Positions 1 to 5,908 of a DNA stretch of 7,788 bases are shown here, piece after piece. The stretch is taken from the NCBI GenBank assembly GCA_002291495.1, contig DBAE01000139.1, forward strand, positions 440-8,227, written 5' to 3'. Under the pieces are notes generated by a model. That model was not told where the DNA came from. It saw nothing but the letters and a program-made list of their open reading frames with translations, and did no database searches. Source of the DNA: Bacteriovoracaceae bacterium UBA1018 (lineage in GTDB: Bacteria > Bdellovibrionota > UBA1018). The position numbers and the translations under genes were made by a program. Numbering within the stretch: the first letter of the stretch is position 1; each line of letters opens with the position of its first letter.

Positions 1-413
1 AACAAAGGTCTGACCTGTTCTTTTTGTTCGGGTCGAGCAAAGTAAAGGGCTTTGATCGGCTCTTTGATGCCTTTGACTATCTTTTCGGTTTGATCAGACA
101 GGGTGTGGATCTTATTCTGAGTGAGATCAAGCTTCTTAGGGTAGCGAGATACTAAGAAATTGAGCACCCCAAGAATCGACAAAATCAGAAGGATTGTCAC
201 ACCGGAGTTGAGTCCATAAGCGGCACTTCGTGTTTTAAAAGCGGCCTGATTTTGTTTAAATAACAAACCCAAGACCACCACAAGCGCGACTGCCAGCCCA
301 ATGCTGAGGGCGACGATCTCTGGATACACCGAGCGTGCGAAAATAAGTGCAAAGCCTAATACTACCATTGCAGTCCAGAGAACTGCTGAAAATTTTTGGT
401 TCGATTTAGTCAT
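1..413 (-). CDS. GldG-like ABC-associated membrane protein, N-terminal part (cut by left edge)
   Basis: Only the first 137 codons are visible; the frame is open to the window edge. The protein starts MTKSNQKFSAV and has three hydrophobic stretches at about residues 11-27, 33-51 and 70-88. These are followed by SRYPKKLDLTQNKIHTLSDQ (89-108) and KGIKEPIKALYFARPEQ. A run of membrane helices, then an 'R.xxDLTxxxxxTLSxxT' segment, then a 'L..PI.A.YF' strand is what I know from GldG-type auxiliary components of ABC systems (family described as involved in gliding motility), whose large remaining part is extracytoplasmic. The start ATG lies 6 bases after the permease stop. Its ribosome binding site GGAGG (423-427) sits inside the last permease codons, so translation is probably coupled. 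It probably acts with the permease and ATPase upstream; the substrate is unknown. Gliding itself cannot be inferred, because such clusters occur in non-gliding bacteria. Confidence 0.75.
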   Translation of the reverse strand, partial: MTKSNQKFSAVLWTAMVVLGFALIFARSVYPEIVALSIGLAVALVVVLGLLFKQNQAAFKTRSAAYGLNSGVTILLILSILGVLNFLVSRYPKKLDLTQNKIHTLSDQTEKIVKGIKEPIKALYFARPEQKEQVRPL

Positions 414-419
414 GGTCGA

Positions 420-1184
420 TTACCTCCACCGATAAGAGTCAAGGACTCGATGAGTAAGAAACAAGCCAGTGAAAATAAATGAGATGTAGAAAAACACATC
501 CGACGTATTGATAATACCTTGTCCAAAGTTTCGATAATGGTTGATGAGCGAGAGATACTCCCACACGTCACTCCATACCGGACCCGCCGACTGGGCTGCC
601 CAGCTAATGAGCCACAAAAACAAAGTCGCAGCAAAAGTGAGAGCTCCTGCAACGATTTGATTTTCGGTCATTGCTGAAAAGAGGATTCCTACTGAAAGAA
701 GGCATGCCGCAAGAAACAGAGTTCCTAGATAGCAAGTTACAATAGGTCCAAGATCAGGATTGCCAGTGAAGTAGAGAACGATTGGATAAACCAATGTTAA
801 AGTCATCATCGAGATCACCATCAGAAGTCCTGATAGAAACTTACCCAAAATAATCTGAGTAAGACTGACCGGGGAGGTAAGTAAAAGCTGCAGTGTCTGT
901 AGCTTTCTCTCCTCGGCAAAAAGCCTCATGGTAATAAATGGAATCAGGAACAAGAACAAAACGTTCATGTTGCCATAGAGCGGCTGCACAACTCCTTCTG
1001 TGATGCTCATTGCTTTGCCCATACCCATTGCCTGTGCTTGCATGTTTTGTTCGTTAAAGCTTCGAAGGATAAAAAAGAACATCCATCCCTGTACAGCTAA
1101 GAACGCGGCGATAATGATGTAGGCAATCGGAGAGGTAAAGTAACTTCGGAAGTCTCTTCTTGCGATCGTCCAAATGTTTTTCAT
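420..1184 (-). CDS. ABC-2 type permease, GldF-like
   Basis: This is a 254-residue inner-membrane permease with about six predicted helices (near residues 20-40, 74-90, 117-139, 147-169, 176-196 and 229-247). An amphipathic N-terminus, MKNIWTIARRDFRSYFTSP, precedes helix 1. After helix 2 comes RLFAEERKLQTLQLLLTSPV (87-106), the conserved cytoplasmic segment of ABC-2/GldF permeases that probably contacts the ATPase. The C-terminal pattern (INHYRNFGQGIINTSDVFFY before the last helix) also fits GldF-type proteins, as does the length. I chose the ATG at 1184 because AGGAA (1191-1195) lies 6 bases upstream. An in-frame TTG at 1190 would sit directly on that site. The gene follows the ATPase by 31 bases and precedes the GldG-like gene by 6, so all three are likely one transcript. 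Substrate and transport direction are not readable from the sequence. Confidence 0.88.
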   Translation of the reverse strand: MKNIWTIARRDFRSYFTSPIAYIIIAAFLAVQGWMFFFILRSFNEQNMQAQAMGMGKAMSITEGVVQPLYGNMNVLFLFLIPFITMRLFAEERKLQTLQLLLTSPVSLTQIILGKFLSGLLMVISMMTLTLVYPIVLYFTGNPDLGPIVTCYLGTLFLAACLLSVGILFSAMTENQIVAGALTFAATLFLWLISWAAQSAGPVWSDVWEYLSLINHYRNFGQGIINTSDVFFYISFIFTGLFLTHRVLDSYRWR

Positions 1185-1190
1185 ATTCAA

Positions 1191-1195
1191 TTCCT
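1191..1195 (-). promoter_or_regulatory. Ribosome binding site of the permease
   Basis: AGGAA on the minus strand, 6 bases before the ATG at 1184. It decides against the TTG at 1190, which would leave no spacer. Confidence 0.6.
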
Positions 1196-1215
1196 AAATA
1201 TTGGAAAATTTGAGG

Positions 1216-2160
1216 TTAAGCTTTTTCTGAAGTTGTGAGTTGTAGGAAAACTTCTTCCAAACTCACTTTCTCAGAACTGAACTCGAGTACGCCCATTCCT
1301 TGCGATACGGCGGTCGATACAATCTGGTCTCGAATCTCTGGACCACCTGGAGCAATTTCTACAGTGAGTTTTGTTCCAGTACCTGCTTGGTTGGGGCCCT
1401 CACTAATTGCAGCCACGCCATGAATCGAACGAAGCGCCGTCAGAGCCGTTGGGCTTGGGCTTTTGACCATCAATGAGTAGACGAGACCCTTATTGAGTCG
1501 AGTTGTCAGTCGATCAATAGAGTCCTCTGCGACAATTCGTCCCTTATTGATCACAATAATTCGCTGACACGTAGCGGTAACTTCCGGCAAGATGTGCGAG
1601 CTTAAGACAACGGTGTGTTCACCCGCCAAGCTCTTGATGAGCTCCCGGATCTCGATGATCTGTTTTGGGTCAAGGCCCACAGTCGGTTCATCCAAAATGA
1701 GCACGGCAGGATTATGAACAAGTGCTTGAGCCAATCCCACGCGCTGACGGTAGCCCTTAGAAAGGTTACCAATCAGTCTTTTTTGAACATCACCTAAGCC
1801 AGTTCGCTCGATCGCGCTATCCACGGCAGATTTGAGAGAAGCTTTAGGTACCTGATGTAAGCGAGCTGCAAAGTCGACATATTCGCGAACTTGCATTTCT
1901 AGATAGACAGGCGGGGTTTCCGGCAGATAGCCCACGTTTCGTTTTACTTCTGTCGGTTTTTCGAAGACATCAAATCCAGCAACGTTAACTTTTCCTTCGG
2001 TCGAAGGCATAAAGCCAGTTAGGATTTTCATGGTTGTGCTTTTTCCAGCACCGTTTGGTCCTAGAAAGCCCACAATCTCGCCTTTTTGAATGTCAAAGCT
2101 GAGATCGTTCACTGCAGTACGAGGACCATACATCTTGGTGAGATGCGATACGTGAATCAT
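1216..2160 (-). CDS. ABC transporter ATP-binding protein, GldA-like
   Basis: This 314-residue cytoplasmic ATPase powers the adjacent ABC-2 permease. All nucleotide-binding motifs are present: Walker A GPNGAGKST (34-42), a Q-loop position occupied by glutamate in GYLPETPPVY (77-86), signature NLSKGYRQRVGLAQAL (132-147), Walker B VLILDEP (153-159) followed by the D-loop GLDP (162-165), and H-loop SSH (187-189). The 'YLPE' and 'LSKGY' variants are typical of the GldA/multidrug-type ABC-2 ATPase group rather than signs of inactivation. About 100 further residues form a C-terminal accessory domain ending LEEVFLQLT, as usual in this group. The ATG at 2160 is preferred because GGAGG (2166-2170) sits 5 bases upstream; an in-frame TTG at 2172 overlaps that site. 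It is the first gene of the ATPase-permease-GldG unit. A candidate promoter lies just upstream. Co-transcription from the phosphoesterase gene 83 bases upstream is also possible. Confidence 0.92.
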   Translation of the reverse strand: MIHVSHLTKMYGPRTAVNDLSFDIQKGEIVGFLGPNGAGKSTTMKILTGFMPSTEGKVNVAGFDVFEKPTEVKRNVGYLPETPPVYLEMQVREYVDFAARLHQVPKASLKSAVDSAIERTGLGDVQKRLIGNLSKGYRQRVGLAQALVHNPAVLILDEPTVGLDPKQIIEIRELIKSLAGEHTVVLSSHILPEVTATCQRIIVINKGRIVAEDSIDRLTTRLNKGLVYSLMVKSPSPTALTALRSIHGVAAISEGPNQAGTGTKLTVEIAPGGPEIRDQIVSTAVSQGMGVLEFSSEKVSLEEVFLQLTTSEKA

Positions 2161-2165
2161 ACGTT

Positions 2166-2170
2166 CCTCC
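2166..2170 (-). promoter_or_regulatory. Ribosome binding site of the ABC ATPase
   Basis: GGAGG on the minus strand, 5 bases before the ATG at 2160. It rules out the slightly longer TTG start at 2172, which would place the site at the start codon itself. Confidence 0.75.
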
Positions 2171-2191
2171 AATTGAATCTAGATACAATTA

Positions 2192-2219
2192 TTCATACCA
2201 ATTTGCATCACAGGCGCAA
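2192..2219 (-). promoter_or_regulatory. Candidate sigma-70-like promoter of the ABC operon
   Basis: On the minus strand TTGCGC (2214-2219) is followed after 16 bases by TATGAA (2192-2197). The latter is preceded by TGG, so it looks like an extended -10 box (TGGTATGAA). The -35 match is poor, with only the first three bases fitting the consensus. It is the best candidate in the 83-base gap upstream of the ATPase and would give a leader of roughly 25-30 bases. It is assigned by eye only. Confidence 0.35.
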
Positions 2220-2243
2220 TGGGCAACTTACGAATCGAAAACC

Positions 2244-3299
2244 TTATTTTCCGAACTTTTCGTAGTTTTGAACGAGCGTTTCGATCCGTTTGATGACCGC
2301 GTCGACCGTTTTATCAAGAGGTGCGGAGAGAGCGAGGCCGGCAGCAAATTCATGGCCACCGCCCCCAAGTTCCATCGCCACTCGATTAATGACGATACGA
2401 CCTTTGGATTTGATTGATACTCTGACCTGATTATCGTCTTCCTCTCTAAAAAGACAGACCACTTCAGCGTCTTTGAGGAGAAGTAGTAGACTTAAAAAGG
2501 ACTGAGTATCATCTGCCGAAGCATGATGTTTTTTTCTCAAATCCAAACCCATTTCAAGCCAGGCGATCTTGCCGCCATGAGTAACTTTCACATTCTGAAG
2601 CATGTGTCCTAAGAGTTGAAGGTGTGAAAGCTCCTTGGAAGAATAGATGGCTTGATAAACTTCTTCAGGATTAACTCCCTGTGAAATCATCTCTGCTGCG
2701 ATTGTGTGTGCTAGCGGAGTAGTTCTCGAATATCTAAAGCTATTGGTGTCGGTCATTACCGAAACATAAAGCCCGAGAGCAACATCCTTGTTAATTTTGG
2801 TCAAATTGAGTTCGGCAAAGAGATGATAGAGCATCTCTCCGATGCTGGATGAAGCAGGGTCTGACAAAACCAGTGCATGGGGAGGGTAGGTAATCGCATT
2901 GCTCCCTTGTATCTCTGGATGGTGATCGAGAAATACGATCTTCTTGGATCGTAAGGATAACTCGCCCCAAAGCTTACCCAATCGTCTAGGGTCGTTCGTG
3001 TCGACAATGACCCAGAGATCGCAAGTATCCCAGAGTTCAACTTCTCCCGGGCCTAACAAAATATTATTTTTAGGATCTAAAAATCTATATCTCTTAGGTA
3101 ATAAATCAGGATTATAGACTCGGCACGCTTTACGTGCGCGCTTCATATAATGGAAGAAGGCAGCTTCTGCACCAAGCCCATCGCCATCTGGCAGGGAGTG
3201 GGTCGAAACTAACACGCGCTTGGCCTCTTCTATCCACGTTTTGAATCTGAGGAAGTCTTTATTCTTTGCAAGTTCGGGCGGCTTCGCTTTCGTGCTCAA
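2244..3299 (-). CDS. DHH-family phosphoesterase, NrnA-like (oligoribonuclease / pAp phosphatase)
   Basis: This is a 351-residue cytoplasmic metal-dependent phosphoesterase. The DHH domain motifs appear in order: H34-SLPDGDGLGAE (D38, D40), VDTND (99-103, D100), LDHHPE (124-129) and MTDTNSFRYSRTTP (182-195, D184). The C-terminal DHHA1 domain carries GGGGHEFAAG (312-321). This is the layout of NrnA-type enzymes, which degrade short RNA oligonucleotides and can dephosphorylate 3'-phosphoadenosine 5'-phosphate. The length is slightly above the 310-340 I expect for the family. RecJ is excluded by size. A plain exopolyphosphatase-like function is a less likely alternative. The start is TTG at 3299, preceded by AGGAG with a 6-base spacer. 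No in-frame ATG lies before the first catalytic motif, which begins near residue 30, so a later start would damage the domain. It is divergent from the 106-residue gene (41-base gap) and lies upstream of the ABC genes on the same strand. Confidence 0.88.
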   Translation of the reverse strand: MSTKAKPPELAKNKDFLRFKTWIEEAKRVLVSTHSLPDGDGLGAEAAFFHYMKRARKACRVYNPDLLPKRYRFLDPKNNILLGPGEVELWDTCDLWVIVDTNDPRRLGKLWGELSLRSKKIVFLDHHPEIQGSNAITYPPHALVLSDPASSSIGEMLYHLFAELNLTKINKDVALGLYVSVMTDTNSFRYSRTTPLAHTIAAEMISQGVNPEEVYQAIYSSKELSHLQLLGHMLQNVKVTHGGKIAWLEMGLDLRKKHHASADDTQSFLSLLLLLKDAEVVCLFREEDDNQVRVSIKSKGRIVINRVAMELGGGGHEFAAGLALSAPLDKTVDAVIKRIETLVQNYEKFGK

Positions 3300-3305
3300 G
3301 CTGGA

Positions 3306-3310
3306 CTCCT
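3306..3310 (-). promoter_or_regulatory. Ribosome binding site supporting a TTG start
   Basis: AGGAG on the minus strand, 6 bases upstream of the TTG at 3297-3299. A strong site at ideal spacing is the main reason to accept the non-ATG start of the phosphoesterase. Confidence 0.7.
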
Positions 3311-3340
3311 AAATTTCCGATTTGTCACTTAGAGGGTTTC

Positions 3341-3661
3341 ATGAAGCAGCAAAAAAAATCAGTCGATCCCCTGTACGTGATCTTTGAACAGCATCTTTAC
3401 AATTTTCAGGACTCGGACTCAGATCGCAAGACATTCATCCTTGAAGTCGTTTCCGATTACCTAAACTTTCTTCGTAAGAAAAATATTACAGTACCCCGGT
3501 CTTTGGAGCAACAAATCGTCGAAGAGTTATACACTCAGGTAAATACGATGCTTGTTAAGAAGATTTATGGATGTTTGACGATCCAAGATTATCAGACAAA
3601 ACTGCCTAAGACGTCCAAGAGACGGGCTAAGAGCAGATATTCGAAATTAAACGCTGGCTAA
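3341..3661 (+). CDS. Conserved-looking small protein of unknown function (106 residues)
   Basis: I do not recognise a family. The protein starts MKQQKKSVDPLYVIFEQHLY. The first 85 residues look mainly alpha-helical, with alternating charged and hydrophobic residues (for example DRKTFILEVVSDYLNFLRKK and SLEQQIVEELYTQVNTML). The last 20 residues are strongly basic (KTSKRRAKSRYSKLNAG). There is no signal peptide, membrane segment or cysteine motif, so it is probably cytoplasmic. The basic tail could contact nucleic acid, but that is a guess. The ATG at 3341 is preferred over the in-frame extension to 3266, because AGAGGG (3331-3336) lies just upstream and the extension would overlap the start of the divergent phosphoesterase gene. 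The gene is isolated on its strand, with a possible terminator at its end. Dense coding and a good binding site make it a real gene; its function is open. Confidence 0.75.
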   Translation: MKQQKKSVDPLYVIFEQHLYNFQDSDSDRKTFILEVVSDYLNFLRKKNITVPRSLEQQIVEELYTQVNTMLVKKIYGCLTIQDYQTKLPKTSKRRAKSRYSKLNAG

Positions 3662-3670
3662 CAATATTTT

Positions 3671-3691
3671 GACGGTCAACGTGCCGTTTTT
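3671..3691 (+). terminator. Possible intrinsic terminator after the 106-residue gene
   Basis: GACGGT (3671-3676) can pair with GCCGTT (3683-3688) with two G-T wobbles around the 6-base loop CAACGT. The last paired bases run into TTTT. It begins 9 bases after the plus-strand stop and overlaps the last codons of convergent rimK. The stem is short, so confidence is limited. Confidence 0.4.
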
Positions 3692-4599
3692 CGAGAGTTG
3701 CGGCGATTTCCTCGAGCCTGACATTTTTTTGCCTCTGTAATCATCATTTTCATGATTTGAGCAGCAATGTTCAAACCCGTAGCTTTTTCGATTCCTTCAA
3801 AACCAGGCGAACTATTGACCTCAATCACGAGAGGTCCTGATTTGCTCTCCATGATATCGACCCCCGCGACTTTAAGACTAAAGGCTTGTGCAGCCTGAAT
3901 GGCAGCGCGAGTATAACTTGCGGGTATTTTAATCAGCTTGCCTTGGCCCCCGCGATGGATATTGCTTCTGAACTCGCCTTCGGGTGCGGTCCGAAGCATT
4001 GCGGCCACTACTTGATTGCCAACTACAAAAACTCTGTAATCTCGACCGGCACCTTCTGCAATGAACTGCTGAATCAACAAGTCCTCATCCAGTCCATGAA
4101 GCGTGTCCATGACGGAGCTGAGCGAGATCGGCGTGTGCACGAGCATGACTCCTACGCCTTGTGTGCCTTTCAGTACTTTGAGTACGACTGGCATTCCATT
4201 TACTGCTTGAACCGCCGCCTTCAATCCCCGAGTGCTTCGGGAGAGGACGGTAGTTGGAACTTTGAGCCCCGCCTCAGTCATGACCTGAAGGCTTCGCATC
4301 TTGTCCCGAGATTCAGCAATCGCCTTTGAGCTGTTCACAACACAGGTACCCAAAGATTCGAAATGTTTTACCACCGCTAATCCGTAATCGGTAATGGAGG
4401 CGCCGATCCGAGGTAAGACTGCGTGATAGTGCGGCAGTACAGTTGAGCCCACGAGTATGCGAGTTTGTTTGCCATCTACGATGAGTTGGCACTCCAGAGG
4501 ATCAATGACGTCGCACTCGACCTCTGCCAAGCGGGCTTCGTGAAGAAGCCGTCTGATGCTATGGAGGTTCTTATTTCTGGAAAGTATGGCGATCCGCAT
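3676..4599 (-). CDS. rimK: RimK-like ATP-grasp ligase (ribosomal protein S6 glutamylation)
   Basis: This 307-residue cytoplasmic enzyme is of the RimK type, which in E. coli (300 residues) adds glutamate residues to the C-terminus of ribosomal protein S6 using ATP. The N-terminus MRIAILSRN, the segment LPRIGASITDYG (62-73), SRDKMRS (97-103), VVLKVLKGTQGVGV (138-151), FRSNIHRGG (210-218), VAGVDIM (244-250) and VIEVNSSPGFEGIEKATG (258-275) match RimK closely. ATP-binding lysine K141 and the metal-site residues D248, E260 and N262 fall at the same numbers as in E. coli. The C-terminus ends in a basic tail (ARGNRRNSRKTAR). The ATG has AAGGA (4605-4609) 5 bases upstream. No S6 gene or retropepsin-like protease, a common rimK neighbour, is visible here. 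The gene is divergent from the lipoprotein gene. A related amino-acid ligase with another substrate cannot be excluded. Confidence 0.92.
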   Translation of the reverse strand: MRIAILSRNKNLHSIRRLLHEARLAEVECDVIDPLECQLIVDGKQTRILVGSTVLPHYHAVLPRIGASITDYGLAVVKHFESLGTCVVNSSKAIAESRDKMRSLQVMTEAGLKVPTTVLSRSTRGLKAAVQAVNGMPVVLKVLKGTQGVGVMLVHTPISLSSVMDTLHGLDEDLLIQQFIAEGAGRDYRVFVVGNQVVAAMLRTAPEGEFRSNIHRGGQGKLIKIPASYTRAAIQAAQAFSLKVAGVDIMESKSGPLVIEVNSSPGFEGIEKATGLNIAAQIMKMMITEAKKCQARGNRRNSRKTAR

Positions 4600-4671
4600 T
4601 TCTATCCTTAGTGGTCCTTAAGTTCTTCCTGTTGCAGCTTTGAGCCTTTGTACTGTAGCATTGAGAGATCC
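4600..4671. promoter_or_regulatory. Divergent intergenic region between rimK and the lipoprotein gene
   Basis: This 72-base spacer must hold or border the start signals for both genes. On the minus strand it contains the rimK binding site AAGGA. On the plus strand GAGAG (4662-4666) is a modest binding site for the lipoprotein. Candidate boxes exist: plus TTGCAG at 4632-4637 with TAGCAT at 4656-4661 (18-base spacer), and minus TACAGT around 4654-4659. They match consensus poorly, and the plus pair would leave almost no leader. I therefore mark the region and do not claim a specific promoter. Confidence 0.4.
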
Positions 4672-5874
4672 ATGTACAAAGTTTCGAAACTTTTCGTTTT
4701 TACGGCCTTAGTCGCAGTAACGGTAATTCCTTCTTTGAGCGGCTGCTCTGGTAAGAGAACAGTCTCAAAACCGCTCTCTTTTGAGAGCTCTGCCCAGCCT
4801 GCTGAAGTCGTTAAGCTCTGGACTAAGAAACTTCCTGGTCCCATCACAGATCTCAATCTGTCAAAGAATGGCAATGCGATTCTGATTGCCACGATTCCTG
4901 ACGCAGACGCAGACGCTAGCGATAAATCCTCAAATCGCTATATGTTGACTCGATTTGATGGGCAAGGAAAACAGGTTTGGAATCTTCCATTAAAGTCTCA
5001 GATTAAATCTCAGGCAATCTCAGACGATGGAGACTTGATTGTTGCAGTCAATTATAGCAACGAAGTCACTGCACTAGACAAAAATGGTAAGTCTCTCTGG
5101 ACCGTCGAAGGTTCTTGTAAGCCTATCATCCTCAGTCAGGTGAGTAAGGTCATCTGTCATCACGACGATGATACTCGTCCAGAAGTGGCGTTCGAAGTTT
5201 ATGACTTTAAAGGTAAACGCCTTCATAGCTTTCCTGTGACCCAAGATGTCTTGGCATTGAAAGTTTCATCCGACGAAAAAAGTATAGCTCTAGGATTGAC
5301 AGGTGGCAGGGTAGTTCTACTCAGTGATCAATTTAAAAAATTGAAAGACGTCAAAGTGAAAGGCGAGATCCTCGATTTGGCAGTGACCTGGGATCGTAAG
5401 ATTGCCGTTTTGCATAATTCGATTCGAGACGGTCAACGCATCACGCTCATTGATTCGAACGGAAAAGTAAAAGGGAACGTGACGCCGAGTGCACATGTCG
5501 AGCAGTTAGAGATCTCTCCGAGTGAAGCTTTAAGAGTATACGCTTACGGAAATAGCCCGAAAGGTCAGCACGTCCTCATGTTTGAAGGCGACGACTTAAA
5601 ACCTCGTTGGCAAAAAAGCGAAGGACGTTATGCGGACTACTCCTCATCGATTTTGGCCACCGAACACATGCTCTTCGTAGGGTTCGAAGACGTTGAGCCT
5701 GACACGCGTCATAGCCACCTTGTGGCTTTTGATAGCGAAGGTAAAATGCGGGCTAATGTTTTGCTCGAAACCGAAGAGGGTGCATACCTCTACTCGTATT
5801 CCTTTTCTCCCGCTCAAGCGATTATGGCGGTCGGAACGGACGATTCCACTCTGACGGTGTATCAGTTTAACTAA
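4672..5874 (+). CDS. Lipoprotein with WD40/PQQ-like beta-propeller
   Basis: This is a 400-residue lipoprotein. MYKVSKLFVFTALVAVTVIP is a signal peptide, followed by the lipobox LSGC with the lipidated C25; the following S26-G27 would not signal inner-membrane retention by the E. coli '+2 Asp' rule. The mature part is built of short beta repeats with a recurring D-x-x-G-K unit: FDGQGKQVW (95-103), LDKNGKSLW (135-143), YDFKGKRL (177-184), IDSNGKVKG (260-268) and FDSEGKMRA (353-361). Between these are WD40-like 'S-D-x-x-x-I-x-x-G' strands (for example ISDDGDLIVA and VSSDEKSIALG). This implies a propeller of about six or seven blades, likely a binding or scaffold protein with no visible catalytic site. 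BamB is also a propeller lipoprotein, but I see no specific BamB signature. I chose the ATG at 4672 over the TTG at 4648 because it places the charged n-region directly before the hydrophobic core. It is probably co-transcribed with the amidase 34 bases downstream. Confidence 0.8.
   Translation: MYKVSKLFVFTALVAVTVIPSLSGCSGKRTVSKPLSFESSAQPAEVVKLWTKKLPGPITDLNLSKNGNAILIATIPDADADASDKSSNRYMLTRFDGQGKQVWNLPLKSQIKSQAISDDGDLIVAVNYSNEVTALDKNGKSLWTVEGSCKPIILSQVSKVICHHDDDTRPEVAFEVYDFKGKRLHSFPVTQDVLALKVSSDEKSIALGLTGGRVVLLSDQFKKLKDVKVKGEILDLAVTWDRKIAVLHNSIRDGQRITLIDSNGKVKGNVTPSAHVEQLEISPSEALRVYAYGNSPKGQHVLMFEGDDLKPRWQKSEGRYADYSSSILATEHMLFVGFEDVEPDTRHSHLVAFDSEGKMRANVLLETEEGAYLYSYSFSPAQAIMAVGTDDSTLTVYQFN
4900..4917 (+). 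repeat. In-frame hexanucleotide tandem repeat
   Basis: Three tandem copies of GACGC(A/A/T) encode Asp-Ala-Asp-Ala-Asp-Ala at residues 77-82 of the lipoprotein, in an acidic linker between two beta strands. Copy-number change by slippage would keep the frame. Confidence 0.7.
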
Positions 5875-5888
5875 GTCAGTTTAGTTGA
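5867..5888 (+). other. AT-rich hairpin between lipoprotein and amidase genes
   Basis: AACTAA (5869-5874) is perfectly complementary to TTAGTT (5881-5886) around the loop GTCAGT. It extends by a T-G and a T-A pair and includes the lipoprotein stop codon. The stem is AT-rich and no T-run follows directly, so it is not a convincing terminator. It might stabilise or separate the two messages. Confidence 0.35.
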
Positions 5889-5908
5889 TTAAATAGCTTC
5901 TCAAAGTT

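Noticed and set aside
410..652. 80-codon minus-strand frame within the permease gene
   Set aside because: It is an alternative frame of the permease, whose membrane helices and family motifs are clear.
2161..2172. TTG start of the ABC ATPase at 2172
   Set aside because: The added codons are made of the ribosome binding site itself; the ATG at 2160 is ideally spaced from GGAGG.
2221..2265. Terminator after the phosphoesterase gene
   Set aside because: Only a 5-bp AT-rich pairing (GAAAA with TTTTC) is found around the stop and no T-run follows, so read-through into the ABC operon stays possible.
3266..3340. N-terminal extension of the 106-residue protein to 3266
   Set aside because: The extension would overlap the divergent phosphoesterase start, has a low-quality cysteine- and serine-rich sequence, and ignores the AGAGGG site just before the ATG at 3341.
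3886..4329. 147-codon plus-strand frame inside rimK
   Set aside because: It is antisense to the core of a strongly supported RimK, and its composition (many Cys, His and Tyr) is typical of a shadow frame.
4648..4671. TTG start of the lipoprotein at 4648
   Set aside because: It adds eight residues, including a cysteine and acidic residue, before a complete signal peptide, and it has no binding site.
4608..4892. 94-codon minus-strand frame ending 8 bases before the rimK start
   Set aside because: It is fully antisense to the start of the lipoprotein gene, whose signal peptide and lipobox are convincing. The product has no recognisable features.
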